Positions 25,090-33,721 of a DNA stretch of 64,000 bases are shown piece by piece. A program made the translations under genes and the position numbers. The first letter of the stretch is position 1. Each line of letters begins with the position of its first letter. The stretch spans positions 744,001 to 808,000 of the forward strand of contig NZ_PYAW01000001.1 of assembly GCF_003014755.1 (NCBI RefSeq). Direction: 5' to 3'. Under the pieces are notes generated by a model. The model made no database searches, was not told where the DNA came from, and saw only the letters and a program-made list of their open reading frames with translations. This DNA comes from Chitinophaga niastensis (GTDB lineage: Bacteria > Bacteroidota > Bacteroidia > Chitinophagales > Chitinophagaceae).

Positions 25090-25380
25090 ATGCAAATGAG
25101 ATGGTTGATATTAGTGAGTTGTATGGGCCTGGTGCGTGCACAGGCACAAACTTTTGCATGGAAGCCGGTGAAGTTGTTCCCGGTTACTAAAACCACTTAT
25201 ATCCCCTCTCCACCTCCGGTTGTTTACCCGGTTTATACCCAGGCGCCTGATGCTTACTACAATCAGCATTTCGGGTTTTTCTGCAAACAGGAATGGACCT
25301 GGCAAAAACGTACTCACCTACCCGTTAAACTGCGTTTAGGCAATTATTCTTATGCCCAGCAGCAGGAAGGGAAACATTAA
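25090..25380 (+). CDS. Small secreted hypothetical protein, 96 aa
   Basis: A signal peptide (MQMRWLILVSCMGLVRAQAQ) is followed by a proline/tyrosine-rich segment ('TYIPSPPPVVYPVYTQAPDA') and a short C-terminal part with one cysteine ('GFFCKQEWTWQKRTHLPVKL'). No family is recognised. It starts 12 nt after the Sua5-like gene and shares its terminator, so it is probably cotranscribed. The composition is typical of small exported proteins of this phylum. Confidence 0.6.
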   Translation: MQMRWLILVSCMGLVRAQAQTFAWKPVKLFPVTKTTYIPSPPPVVYPVYTQAPDAYYNQHFGFFCKQEWTWQKRTHLPVKLRLGNYSYAQQQEGKH

Positions 25381-25410
25381 TAACATTTACTGTATTGGTT
25401 TTGGAAGATA

Positions 25411-25465
25411 ATATTTGCTTGTGTCAATTAATATTTGTTGACAAAGGCAAATATGTGTTTTTTTG
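25411..25465 (+). terminator. Terminator after the Sua5-like operon
   Basis: A 17-nt stem with two mismatches (arms 25411-25427 and 25438-25454, core ATATTTGC/GCAAATAT) and a 10-nt loop is followed by GTGTTTTTTTTG. It lies 30 nt past the stop. Confidence 0.6.
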
Positions 25466-25480
25466 TTTATCTGGAAAGAA

Positions 25481-25510
25481 AAAGGGATTGACCCGTAGGT
25501 CAATCCCTTT
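25481..25510 (-). terminator. Terminator of the C1 peptidase gene
   Basis: A 13-bp perfect stem (AAAGGGATTGACC and its complement) with a 4-nt loop is followed on the minus strand by TTTTTCTTTCC, 21 nt past the stop. Confidence 0.85.
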
Positions 25511-25531
25511 CAATCATCTCTTTAAAAAGAA

Positions 25532-26677
25532 TTATTTAATACCCAGTTTCTTTGCGATATCTGCAGGTAAAGCTTTTTTGTTTACCATGAAGCAGGTGGT
25601 TTTGTAAGCAAAGTAAGGCTCGGAAGCGTAGAAGTAACCCTGACCGAAATTATCAGTACCCCAGGAGTTTTTCACACGGAAATATTTATTGCCGTTCTGA
25701 TCTTTAACCAGGCCTACAATGTGCATACCGTGATCATCCTGTGTTTCGAAGTTGTCGAAAGCCTGTTGGCGGAGTTCTGGAGTAATTGTTTTTTCTTTAC
25801 CTGGTTCCAGGAAAACGTTCTTTTTTTCTTCAGCAGACATGTCGGCCCAATCTTTTTCAGGAACTATAGCCAGACCTTCTTTGAAGTTGAAACCTTTTTC
25901 GCTTACGTCAGCAGCCCATGCAACGGAGTAGCCGCTCATTACCGCGTTTTCAGCGATAGTGGTAAAGTCATTCAGGTTTACGTTATATACTTTTTCCCAA
26001 TTCCAGTTATCCGGTACTTCCAGTACAAATTTAGAGTTGTAAGGATGATGGGTAAAAGAAGAGATGAGTACATAATCATCTGCATCGAGGCCAAGCTCTT
26101 TTGCAAAAGACTGTGGAGTATAGGATTTGCCGTTATACTGGAATTTCTCAGGAGCATCGCCCATGTAGGCATTCAGCACACCGTCGAAAGCTTTTGACCA
26201 ATCCGGATTGATAGTGCCTGGCGCATTACCTATTTTGGTAGCAACGCCTTCCAGCAGACTTTCCATTTCCGCGTGATTGTACATTTTTCCTTTGTTACCA
26301 TCGTATACGCTCTGAGGAACCAGTCCGTACTCGCGGAGGCACAACAGATCATCCGGGAAACCACCACCTTCACCGAAGTTGGCTTTACCGTGCATACGTA
26401 CGTAGTTAGCAGCTTTCAGCGGATACATTTTACGCACCACATACATTTCGCTCAGGTTCAGGCCTTTGTTTTTGCCGGTACGCAGTACTTCAGATTCAAA
26501 AAAAGACAGGCCGGAAAAAGACCAGCAAGTGCCTGTGCGGCCCTGGTTCTGTACATCACCGGCATCCAGGTTTTTTAAAACCGTAAACTGGTAGCGACTA
26601 CCCTCCACATTGGTACTGTTTTGTGCAAATGCTGCAAAACTGCAAAGCATGGCTGCACACATCATCCATTTCTTCAT
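25532..26677 (-). CDS. Exported C1 family cysteine peptidase (bleomycin hydrolase/PepC-like)
   Basis: This 381-aa protein has a signal peptide (MKKWMMCAAMLCSFAAFAQ). The catalytic triad is intact: Cys in 'NQGRTGTCWSFSGLSFFESE', His in 'DDHGMHIVGLVKDQNG' and Asn in 'YFRVKNSWGTDNFGQGYFY'. The 'YVVRKMYPLKA' and 'FPDDLLCLREYGLVPQSVY' segments fit the aminopeptidase C/bleomycin hydrolase branch. The family is usually cytoplasmic, whereas Bacteroidota commonly have exported forms like this one, presumably trimming peptides in the periplasm. The start at 26677 gives the signal peptide; the frame's earlier start at 26713 lies inside the -7 box (26711-26718). The gene is monocistronic with a strong terminator. 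Confidence 0.92.
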   Translation of the reverse strand: MKKWMMCAAMLCSFAAFAQNSTNVEGSRYQFTVLKNLDAGDVQNQGRTGTCWSFSGLSFFESEVLRTGKNKGLNLSEMYVVRKMYPLKAANYVRMHGKANFGEGGGFPDDLLCLREYGLVPQSVYDGNKGKMYNHAEMESLLEGVATKIGNAPGTINPDWSKAFDGVLNAYMGDAPEKFQYNGKSYTPQSFAKELGLDADDYVLISSFTHHPYNSKFVLEVPDNWNWEKVYNVNLNDFTTIAENAVMSGYSVAWAADVSEKGFNFKEGLAIVPEKDWADMSAEEKKNVFLEPGKEKTITPELRQQAFDNFETQDDHGMHIVGLVKDQNGNKYFRVKNSWGTDNFGQGYFYASEPYFAYKTTCFMVNKKALPADIAKKLGIK

Positions 26678-26710
26678 GAGTGTATAATGATAAGTTTTAA
26701 AAACAAGGAC

Positions 26711-26718
26711 CAAAAATA
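26711..26718 (-). promoter_or_regulatory. -7 box for the C1 peptidase gene
   Basis: The minus strand reads TATTTTTG, an exact TAnnTTTG match, 33 nt before ATG 26677. Confidence 0.5.
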
Positions 26719-26787
26719 AGGGAAAGCAAGTATTTCGCCTGTGAAAAGATGGATGAACGGAGCTTGCTACAGCTTTACTAATTGCAG

Positions 26788-27312
26788 TTATAGTTCATTG
26801 TACTGTTCGCGGGTAATTTCCCATTCCCACAGATCTTCATTTTCTATATTCTTAATGGTGCCGACAAAACGCATTCCTGCTTTTTGTAATATTTTAACAG
26901 AGGCATTGTATTCTTCTTCTGTATGCGCAATTACACGTTGTACGTAGGAGTGGCCAAATGCAAAGCGGATAAGGGCCTTTGCCATTTCGGTACCGAGACC
27001 TCTTTCCCGGTAGTCGGCTGCTATTTCATAGCCCATTTCTACCAGTCCCTGATCATCGGGCTTGCCTTTAAAGCCACCGGCGCCTATGAGGCGTTTATCA
27101 TTGCGGTGAAGAACAAGATAGAAGAACCATCCCAGCATACTGGGATCATTGCGTAATTTATCATAAGCTACCAATACCATTTCAGGATAATCTGTCCAAC
27201 CGTCCTCAATAGATATACCAAGCAGGTCGGCCAGATGATCGTTGCCCTGTAATAGCAATTCGAAATGCTCAAGGGAGCACGGCAACAATTGTAGTCGAGG
27301 TGTTTGGATCAT
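26788..27312 (-). CDS. GNAT-family N-acetyltransferase
   Basis: This 174-aa single-domain GNAT protein shows 'IQTPRLQLLPCSLEHFELLL', 'KRLIGAGGFKGKPDDQGLVEMGYEI', then the acetyl-CoA loop 'YRERGLGTEMAKALIRFAF', 'VQRVIAHTEEEYNASVKILQ' and 'KAGMRFVGTI'. The layout is that of RimJ/RimL-type or small-molecule acetyltransferases, and the acceptor is unknown. ATG 27312 is preferred over an in-frame 27369 because it begins directly at the conserved 'TPRL' strand. It lies downstream of polA on the same strand, separated by palindrome P3. Confidence 0.85.
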   Translation of the reverse strand: MIQTPRLQLLPCSLEHFELLLQGNDHLADLLGISIEDGWTDYPEMVLVAYDKLRNDPSMLGWFFYLVLHRNDKRLIGAGGFKGKPDDQGLVEMGYEIAADYRERGLGTEMAKALIRFAFGHSYVQRVIAHTEEEYNASVKILQKAGMRFVGTIKNIENEDLWEWEITREQYNEL

Positions 27313-27354
27313 ATTTGAAACTAGTAAACTGTTTTGGGAAATACAATAGCTGTT

Positions 27355-27418
27355 CTTTATTGTTAACAATTAACGCTTAGAAAATCGGTTTTCTAAGCGT
27401 TAATTGTTAATAATAAAG
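27355..27418. repeat. Intergenic palindrome P3 made of TTAACAA-type heptamers
   Basis: The arms (27355-27384 and 27389-27418) carry TTAACAA TTAACGC TTAGAAAA around a 4-nt TCGG loop. Only two positions near the outer end mismatch. It lies 10 nt past the polA stop and could end polA transcription. Confidence 0.8.
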
Positions 27419-27428
27419 AGCTAAAGAA

Positions 27429-30242
27429 TTAATGCGCTTCCAGCCAGTTATTGCCGCTGCCCATTTCTGCTTCTATAGGAACGGCCAGTGGCAGTGCATT
27501 ACGCATACAATCTATGATAAGGGGTTTAATAACTTCTAATTCGGAACGATGCGCATCAAAAACCAATTCATCATGCACCTGCAAAAGCATGCGGGATTTG
27601 AATTGGTGTGCTTTGAACGCTTTATGAATGGAAATCATGGCCAGTTTAATCATGTCTGCAGCGGTGCCCTGAATAGGCATGTTAATGGCATTCCTTTCGG
27701 CAAAGCCACGTACCACCGCATTGGAGGAGTTAATATCTTTCAGCCATCTTTTTCTGCCCAGAATCGTTTGCACGTAACCGTTATGCTGTGCAAATTTTAT
27801 CTGGTCATCCATATATTTTTTAATAGATGGATACTGCGCAAAGTAGTTATCGATCAGCATTTTAGCCTCTGAACGGGGGATGCTGAGATTTTCTGATAAA
27901 CCAAAGGCGCTTACGCCATAGATGATACCAAAGTTTACACTCTTGGCATTGCGGCGCATATCTGATGTTACTGCATCCAGCGGTACATTGTATACTTTGG
28001 CAGCAGTAGCCGCGTGAATATCTATTCCCTGTTGGAAGGCGGCCATCATTTCTTTGTCTTCACTGATGGCTGCAATAATACGCAGCTCTATCTGTGAATA
28101 ATCCGCTGATAATAAAACAAACTCTTCATTGCGTGGTACAAAGGCCTTGCGTATTTCGCGGCCTCTCTCTGTGCGGATAGGAATGTTCTGCAGGTTAGGA
28201 TTATTGGAGCTTAAGCGACCCGTCACTGCTACCGCCTGGTTGTAGGAAGTGTGTATACGATTGGTGCGCTTATTCAGCAATAACGGTAACGAATCTACGT
28301 AGGTAGATTTTAATTTGCTCAGCTCACGGAAGATGAGAATGTCTTCTACTATCTTATGCTTGTTAGCCAGCTTCTGTAGTACATCTTCGCCGGTAGCGTA
28401 TTGTCCGGTGCGTGTTTTTTTAGCTTTAGGATCCAGCTGTAGTTTTTCAAACAGTACTTCACCCAGTTGTTTTGGAGAAGCGAGTTTGAAACGTACACCT
28501 GCCTGTTCATATACACTTTCTTCTGCGCGTTTTATTTCTGTTTCCAGTTCGCGGGAATAATCTGCCAGTGCCTGGGTATCAATAGCGATACCTTCAAACT
28601 CCATATCTGCCAGTACTTTTACGAGTGGGTTTTCTATGTCATAAAATACGTTATCCACCTGCTTTTCGGGCAGCATGGGCGCAAATTTTTCTTTCAGCTG
28701 CAGGGTAATATCAGCATCTTCAGCAGCGTATTCCTTGATCTTTTCCACTTCCACATCACGCATATTGCCCTGGCCTTTACCTTTTTTACCAATGAGCGCT
28801 TCAATGGAAACCGGCTCGTATCCAAGGTATTGGGCACTTAACACATCCATACTTCGACGGCCTTCCGGCTCTAACAGGTAGTGGGCCAGCATCGTATCAA
28901 ATAATGGATTGGTAATTTCAATGCCGTACCATTTCAGTATCAGCATATCATACTTGATATTTTGCCCGATGAGCTTTATTTTATCATTTTCAAACAGCGG
29001 TTTGAATTCATGTAGAATGGCGCGGGCAGCGTCGTGCGCGGCAGGCATCGGAATGTAATAAGCATCTCCTTTTACAAAGGAAAAGCTCATGCCTACAATA
29101 TCAACTGCATTGGCATCGGTACCGGTGGTTTCTGTATCAAAAGAAACTTCCTGTTGCTGAAGTAACTGTGCCAGCAGGGCAGCCCGTTTTTCCGGGGTGT
29201 CTACCAGTTGATAATTGTGAGGTGTATTGTGAATATTTTTTTCTGCCAGCAGGATATTTGTTGATTCAGAAATTTCTACGGTTACCGTTACTTCTTCTTC
29301 TACAACTGTTCCAAACAGATCTGTTTGTACTACCCTAGGTTTGGCATCGGCAGAGGCGCTGGCAGCAAAGCCATCACCCAAAATTCTTTTGCCGAGTGTT
29401 TTGAATTCTAATTCAGTAAATATGTCGGTGAGCTTTTCTCTGTCACAATCTGACATGCAGAAATTTTCCTCATGAAAAGTTACCGGTACGTCGGTGATAA
29501 TTGTTGCCAGTTCTTTAGAAAGAATGGCATTATCACGACCCGCTTTGATCTTCTCTCCCATCTTTCCGCCTATGGCATCTGCATTGGCCAATACGTTTTC
29601 GAGTGTTTCGTATTGTGCCAGCAATTTCATGGCTGTTTTTTCTCCAACACCAGCAATGCCTGGGATGTTATCCACCGCATCTCCCATCAATCCTAAAATA
29701 TCAATTACCTGGTGTACATCTTTGATCTGCCATTTTTCACATACTTCTTTAGGCCCCATAATTTCTTCCTTGCTGCCCATGTACGGCGGCTTGTAGATGA
29801 AGATATTATCTCTTACCAGCTGTCCGTAGTCTTTATCAGGTGTTACCATGTAAACGGTGTAACCCGCATCTGCGGCCTGCCAGGCGAGGGTGCCGATCAC
29901 ATCATCTGCTTCGTAGCCATCCAGCTCCACCACCGGGATATTAAATCCTTCTATGATACGTTTAATATCCGGCAATGCATCCAGGAGGTCTTCCGGGGCA
30001 TCTTCGCGGTTAGCTTTATAATCCGTGAAAGTGATGTGTCGCTCCGTAGGCGCGTGCGTATCAAACGCAACGGCTATATGGGTGGGCTTTTCTTTATTGA
30101 TGAGATCCAGTAAAGTAGTGGTGAAGCCAAACTGCGCATTGGTATTTCGACCCGTACTGGTGATACGGGGATTTCTGATCAGGGCGTAATAAGCCCTGTA
30201 AATCAGTGCCATGGCGTCCAGTAAAAATAATTTCTTTTCCAT
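27429..30242 (-). CDS. polA: DNA polymerase I
   Basis: This 937-aa protein has three intact domains. The N-terminal 5'-nuclease (about 1-290) shows 'KLFLLDAMALIYRAYYAL', 'AVAFDTHAPTERH' and 'GLMGDAVDNIPGIAGVGEKTA'. The 3'-5' exonuclease (about 340-520) starts 'VSFDTETTGTDANAVD' with its DxE residues, so proofreading is probably active. The polymerase (about 560-937) has 'SADYSQIELRIIAAIS' (motif A), 'RRNAKSVNFGIIYGVSAFGL' (motif B) and 'MLLQVHDELVFDAH' (motif C). It fills repair gaps and removes Okazaki RNA primers. It is monocistronic, with an exact -7 box upstream and palindrome P3 downstream. Confidence 0.98.
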   Translation of the reverse strand: MEKKLFLLDAMALIYRAYYALIRNPRITSTGRNTNAQFGFTTTLLDLINKEKPTHIAVAFDTHAPTERHITFTDYKANREDAPEDLLDALPDIKRIIEGFNIPVVELDGYEADDVIGTLAWQAADAGYTVYMVTPDKDYGQLVRDNIFIYKPPYMGSKEEIMGPKEVCEKWQIKDVHQVIDILGLMGDAVDNIPGIAGVGEKTAMKLLAQYETLENVLANADAIGGKMGEKIKAGRDNAILSKELATIITDVPVTFHEENFCMSDCDREKLTDIFTELEFKTLGKRILGDGFAASASADAKPRVVQTDLFGTVVEEEVTVTVEISESTNILLAEKNIHNTPHNYQLVDTPEKRAALLAQLLQQQEVSFDTETTGTDANAVDIVGMSFSFVKGDAYYIPMPAAHDAARAILHEFKPLFENDKIKLIGQNIKYDMLILKWYGIEITNPLFDTMLAHYLLEPEGRRSMDVLSAQYLGYEPVSIEALIGKKGKGQGNMRDVEVEKIKEYAAEDADITLQLKEKFAPMLPEKQVDNVFYDIENPLVKVLADMEFEGIAIDTQALADYSRELETEIKRAEESVYEQAGVRFKLASPKQLGEVLFEKLQLDPKAKKTRTGQYATGEDVLQKLANKHKIVEDILIFRELSKLKSTYVDSLPLLLNKRTNRIHTSYNQAVAVTGRLSSNNPNLQNIPIRTERGREIRKAFVPRNEEFVLLSADYSQIELRIIAAISEDKEMMAAFQQGIDIHAATAAKVYNVPLDAVTSDMRRNAKSVNFGIIYGVSAFGLSENLSIPRSEAKMLIDNYFAQYPSIKKYMDDQIKFAQHNGYVQTILGRKRWLKDINSSNAVVRGFAERNAINMPIQGTAADMIKLAMISIHKAFKAHQFKSRMLLQVHDELVFDAHRSELEVIKPLIIDCMRNALPLAVPIEAEMGSGNNWLEAH

Positions 30243-30273
30243 CGCTAAACCTACAAGAATTAATTTGAATGTA

Positions 30274-30281
30274 CAAAATTA
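30274..30281 (-). promoter_or_regulatory. -7 box for polA
   Basis: The minus strand reads TAATTTTG, an exact TAnnTTTG match, 31 nt before the polA ATG. Confidence 0.5.
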
Positions 30282-30310
30282 AGATAGTACTTCCATATAC
30301 AGTGAGCATG

Positions 30311-30318
30311 TAACTTTG
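30311..30318 (+). promoter_or_regulatory. -7 box for the ArsC/Spx-like gene
   Basis: TAACTTTG is an exact TAnnTTTG match, 20 nt before ATG 30339, divergent from the polA promoter. Confidence 0.5.
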
Positions 30319-30338
30319 AAATTGAAAAATGAATGACT

Positions 30339-30668
30339 ATGAACAAGATTTATCATTTGTCCACCTGCAGCACCTGCAAGAAAATATTGGAAGAAACGAA
30401 GGCAAAGGAGCGCGGGTATATTTTACAGGACATCAAGAAAGAAAAGATCACTCCGGAGCAACTGGATGAAATGCATGCGCTGGCAGGCAGTTATGAAGCA
30501 CTGTTTAGCCGCAGGTCACAGCAATACCGGCCTATGGGGTTACATGAAAAAGATTTGAAAGAAGCTGATTACCGCGATTTGATTTTACAGGAATATTCTT
30601 TTTTGAAACGCCCGGTAGCGGTGGTGGGCGACAGGATTTATATAGGTGCGGAAGTTAAAAATATTTAG
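30339..30668 (+). CDS. ArsC/Spx-family thioredoxin-fold protein
   Basis: This 109-aa protein opens 'NKIYHLSTCSTCKKILEET' with the CxxC pair of ArsC/Spx proteins (an ArsC normally has CxxS or a single catalytic Cys here). It continues 'GYILQDIKKEKITPEQLDEM', 'LFSRRSQQYRPMG' and 'YSFLKRPVAVVGDRIYIG', the family's C-terminal beta-hairpin with the conserved Arg and Pro. It may be an arsenate/glutaredoxin-type reductase or a regulator. No arsenic genes are nearby, so a true arsenate reductase role is not supported by context. ATG 30339 is used; an alternative ATG two codons earlier (30333) is equally possible. Confidence 0.82.
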   Translation: MNKIYHLSTCSTCKKILEETKAKERGYILQDIKKEKITPEQLDEMHALAGSYEALFSRRSQQYRPMGLHEKDLKEADYRDLILQEYSFLKRPVAVVGDRIYIGAEVKNI

Positions 30669-30675
30669 AAATTTT

Positions 30676-30751
30676 ATCATTTGGCTATTTAGATATTTTG
30701 TTACGGCAGAAGATTGCCCGCTGACACTGAATATCTAAATAGCTAAATAAT
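30676..30751. repeat. Intergenic palindrome P4, ATTTAGC heptamers
   Basis: The 22-nt arms (30676-30697, 30730-30751) match at 20 positions and flank a 32-nt loop. The right arm on the minus strand reads ATTATTTAGC then TATTTAG. It lies 7 nt from one convergent stop and 9 nt from the other, so it may act as a bidirectional terminator. Confidence 0.7.
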
Positions 30752-30760
30752 AAATATCTG

Positions 30761-31858
30761 TTATTTTAAGCTTTGTATAAATTTTTGAACCACCTGTTTA
30801 TATTGGTTCATGTCCTGTTCATGATGAAACGAGCGGAATGGGAAGCTCGCTGCAGCATCCATGGCTGTTTTCAGGTTAAATTGTTCCTGCGGCAGAGAAT
30901 AAAAATATCCTTTTTCCATCAGGTATTCCCCCAGGTAAACTTGTTCTGATTGTCCAGGTGTTGGGATAAGAATTGCTTTTTTATTCAGCTTGGCAAGATC
31001 CATCAGGGTGGTGTAGCCGGAGCGGCTCAATACCATGTCGGATGCCAGCATCGCATCATTTAGTTCACTGGCATTCAGGTGGTTAACCTGTGTAACGCCG
31101 GGAGAAACCTGCTCATGTTGCGGTGTGCCTGGTTTGCCACTTACAATAAGTGCAGTGAGGGGCAAGGCTTTGATCTGATCCAGGATCAGTTTTTCCAGGT
31201 TAGAGCGTTGCGGCTCCGGACCAGAGATCAGCACCAATAAATCATATTTTTTTTCCACATCAGATTTGGGCTCAAAACGACTGAGACATCCAATGTAAGT
31301 GGTATGAGGTGGTAGTATAGCAGGATGTGCCAGTTCGCCGGAAAGATTGTTGTTGCCGGTAAAGTCCGGAATCCAGCAGGCGCTGTATTTGCGAATGAAA
31401 CGGTAATTTATTTTCTGTAATGTGCGCTCTATCCAGCCGCCAAAAGGTGTTTTTATCAGGAGCTGGTGGGTGATGAAAACAGTAGGAATATCTTTGTGAT
31501 ATAAGCCAAAGCGGTTATCTGAAATAACTGCATTGATTTGATACTCAACGACTATCTTTTTCAACCATCGTTGTTCATGCTTCACCGACCTGTAAATCTT
31601 AGGTATTTGCTGCATGATTTTCAGCCCAAAGAATTTACCTTTTTGTGCATATTGAATGCGATAGCCTGGCAGGGGCAGGATGGTGAGTTGCGGGAATTCC
31701 TGTTGTAATAATGCCGCGTGTTTGCCTTCTGCCGCAATAAAAACTTCACAACCTGCGTTAAGCATTTCATGGATCAGGGGAATGTCCCGGGTGGCATGTC
31801 CAAGGCCCCAATCCAGGGGAACTATAAGAATTTTTCGGGCAGTAAGGATTGTGGACAA
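30761..31858 (-). CDS. MurG-like glycosyltransferase (GT-B fold)
   Basis: This 365-aa protein has the N-terminal 'ILIVPLDWGLGHATRDIPLI' glycine loop and the C-terminal donor-binding region 'MVLSRSGYTTLMDLAKLNKKAILIPTPGQSEQVY' of MurG/GT28-type enzymes. It probably transfers a nucleotide sugar to an envelope acceptor, but the substrates cannot be read from the sequence. It is not MurG itself: the dcw neighbours are absent and the N-terminal acceptor domain differs. No ATG exists near the N-terminus; the frame starts with TTG at 31858, giving MSTILTARKI, which places the glycine loop where the family expects it. Convergent with the ArsC-like gene across palindrome P4. Confidence 0.82.
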   Translation of the reverse strand: MSTILTARKILIVPLDWGLGHATRDIPLIHEMLNAGCEVFIAAEGKHAALLQQEFPQLTILPLPGYRIQYAQKGKFFGLKIMQQIPKIYRSVKHEQRWLKKIVVEYQINAVISDNRFGLYHKDIPTVFITHQLLIKTPFGGWIERTLQKINYRFIRKYSACWIPDFTGNNNLSGELAHPAILPPHTTYIGCLSRFEPKSDVEKKYDLLVLISGPEPQRSNLEKLILDQIKALPLTALIVSGKPGTPQHEQVSPGVTQVNHLNASELNDAMLASDMVLSRSGYTTLMDLAKLNKKAILIPTPGQSEQVYLGEYLMEKGYFYSLPQEQFNLKTAMDAAASFPFRSFHHEQDMNQYKQVVQKFIQSLK

Positions 31859-31971
31859 ATAATTTAATATTTTTTGCGAATTTAGCTTAAATTACGAATG
31901 GGCATTGTTAAGAAAAGGTGAACTCTTTTAGAATGGATTTTAAATAACAGCTAAGTATATTAAACTGCAGT

Positions 31972-32094
31972 ATGAAAAGAATAAAATGGATTGTGATCTT
32001 TTTTCTTTGTGGATGTTTAGTGATGGAAGGGTGTAAAGTTTTTAAGAAAAATGATTGCGGTTGTCCCACTATGAATAAAAAAAGAATGCACTAA
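31972..32094 (+). CDS. Tiny lipoprotein, 40 aa
   Basis: The frame encodes a short signal peptide (MKRIKWIVIFFLCGCLVMEG) ending in a cysteine at residue 21 that could be the lipidated residue, followed by 19 residues, 'KVFKKNDCGCPTMNKKRMH', containing the compact DCGCP motif. Such minute cysteine-rich lipoproteins are commonly left unannotated. The clear hydrophobic core, positive N-terminus and lipobox-like end argue for a real gene. Function is unknown; the DCGCP pair could bind a metal or form a disulfide. The 111-aa gene follows 24 nt downstream on the same strand. Confidence 0.55.
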   Translation: MKRIKWIVIFFLCGCLVMEGCKVFKKNDCGCPTMNKKRMH

Positions 32095-32118
32095 GAGCAC
32101 TATCTATCAACAACAACA

Positions 32119-32454
32119 TTGACAAACAATTTTGCCGTATCTTTTGAAATTATCCTTGATTACCTGGCCAAACAATATTTCGGGGAACAGTCAAATTTTT
32201 TATTCATGAAACCTGTAGATAGAGATTTATTAATCCTGCTACATGAAGATCGGTACACAGAGCAGCAGATTCAATCTGCGGTAAGGCAGATCAGTGAAAT
32301 GCTTTCGTTGATTGAAACGATGGATTATCTGTGTGCAGTGATGGAAGTAGCGGATTGTAACAAAAGCAGGACTACCAGCAAACGATCGGTGCTGGAAAAA
32401 GCAATTTCACGTAAAACGCATAAGCCGTTCGAATTTATTATTCACAAGAACTAG
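32119..32454 (+). CDS. Hypothetical protein, 111 aa
   Basis: This soluble, mostly helical protein ('FEIILDYLAKQYFGEQSNF', 'QIQSAVRQISEMLSLIETM', 'KTHKPFEFIIHKN') has no signal peptide and one internal pair of cysteines far apart. No family is recognised. The start is uncertain: the longest frame begins with TTG 32119, and the next in-frame ATG is at residue 30. The upstream neighbour is a tiny lipoprotein; the downstream ureohydrolase has its own promoter. Codon use resembles the surrounding genes. Confidence 0.5.
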   Translation: MTNNFAVSFEIILDYLAKQYFGEQSNFLFMKPVDRDLLILLHEDRYTEQQIQSAVRQISEMLSLIETMDYLCAVMEVADCNKSRTTSKRSVLEKAISRKTHKPFEFIIHKN

Positions 32455-32542
32455 TAGCTTCACATCTGCAGATTCTCTTTATTGTAGCTTTAACCCGCTG
32501 CTTTATCTGTTGTGCTGTGCTTTATTTATTAAATTCTTGTTG

Positions 32543-32550
32543 TACGTTTG
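32543..32550 (+). promoter_or_regulatory. -7 box for the ureohydrolase-like gene
   Basis: TACGTTTG is an exact TAnnTTTG match, 24 nt before ATG 32575. Confidence 0.55.
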
Positions 32551-32574
32551 CCATCAAATAAATCCAACTAAGTG

Positions 32575-33714
32575 ATGGCAGATTTTTCTCACCTGCAGGA
32601 CTTCTTAAACCCTGTTTCAAAGACATTGCTAAACGACGACCAGGAGTATGATCCATTCCAGGTTGGTGGTGTGATTGATGTGTATGAAGATGATCACCAG
32701 CCGGATATTGATGCAGCCGATATTATTTTATTGGGTGTTGGAGAAGAAAGAGGTAGCACATCCGGTAAAACCAATACCGGTGGGCCTGATGCAATACGTC
32801 GCGAATTTTTTCGTCTTTATAACTGGCATCGTGATCTTAAACTCGCAGATGTAGGTAATCTTCGTTCAGGTGCTTTCCTGGCCGACGCTTATGCTGCTAT
32901 GAAAACAGTAGTAGCAGAATTATTACAAGCCAATAAAACAGTTATTATTTTAGGTGGTTCACATGATCTTACCTACGCGCAATATAAAGCCTATGCGTCG
33001 CAGCAATTAATTATTGAAGCAACAGTAGCTGATGCCCTGATAGATTTGAAAGAAGATTCTACTATACGCAGTGAACGCTTTTTGATGGAGATATTGACGG
33101 AGCAACCCAATTATCTGAGACATTATAATCATCTCGGTTTTCAAAGTTATTTCGTACATCCGCGGATGTTAGAAACACTGGATAAATTACGCTTTGATTG
33201 TTATCGGTTGGGACGTATCCGCGAAAACATGGAAGAAGCAGAACCCGTACTGCGTCATTCGGATTTATTTAGTCTTGATATCAATATCATCCGTCATACA
33301 GATGCTCCTGCCAATCACCTCTCCCCTAACGGATTCAGTGGCGAAGAAGCATGTTCCCTGGCGCGTTACGCGGGTATGAGTAGCCGTCTTTCTTCTTTTG
33401 GGATTTATGGCTACAGACCAGAGAAAGATAAAGAGCACTTAACCGCCCGGCAAATATCACAGATGCTGTGGTATTTTATGGATGGACGTGCTGTAAAAAA
33501 TAAAGAAGCTTTGCTGGAAGACCGTGATGCTTTCTGGGAATTTCATATAGCCTTCTCCGATATAGAAACCGTATTTCTGAAGAGTAAAAAAACAGGTCGC
33601 TGGTGGATGCAGCTGCCGGACAGAGAATTTGTTCCCTGTGCCTACAACGATTACTTGCTGGCCAGTAACAATGAGATGCCGGAACGTTGGTTACGGCATC
33701 AGGAAAGACTATAA
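32575..33714 (+). CDS. Ureohydrolase (arginase/formiminoglutamase) family protein with eroded metal site
   Basis: This 379-aa protein is related to the arginase/agmatinase/HutG superfamily: 'DIILLGVGEERGSTSGKTNTGGPDAIR', then 'KTVIILGGSHDLTY' (GGSHD, residues 127-131, first metal-ligand motif). The second canonical motif (D-A-H-x-D) should lie near residues 149-160, but that stretch reads IEATVADALIDLKED. The third (S-x-D-x-D) reads SLDINIIRH, with Asn in place of the second Asp. Several Mn ligands therefore appear lost. It may be a non-catalytic or differently metallated homologue, although databases often name such proteins formimidoylglutamase. No other hut genes are nearby. The ATG at 32575 is preferred to the GTG one codon earlier. 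Confidence 0.75.
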   Translation: MADFSHLQDFLNPVSKTLLNDDQEYDPFQVGGVIDVYEDDHQPDIDAADIILLGVGEERGSTSGKTNTGGPDAIRREFFRLYNWHRDLKLADVGNLRSGAFLADAYAAMKTVVAELLQANKTVIILGGSHDLTYAQYKAYASQQLIIEATVADALIDLKEDSTIRSERFLMEILTEQPNYLRHYNHLGFQSYFVHPRMLETLDKLRFDCYRLGRIRENMEEAEPVLRHSDLFSLDINIIRHTDAPANHLSPNGFSGEEACSLARYAGMSSRLSSFGIYGYRPEKDKEHLTARQISQMLWYFMDGRAVKNKEALLEDRDAFWEFHIAFSDIETVFLKSKKTGRWWMQLPDREFVPCAYNDYLLASNNEMPERWLRHQERL

Positions 33715-33721
33715 AAATATT

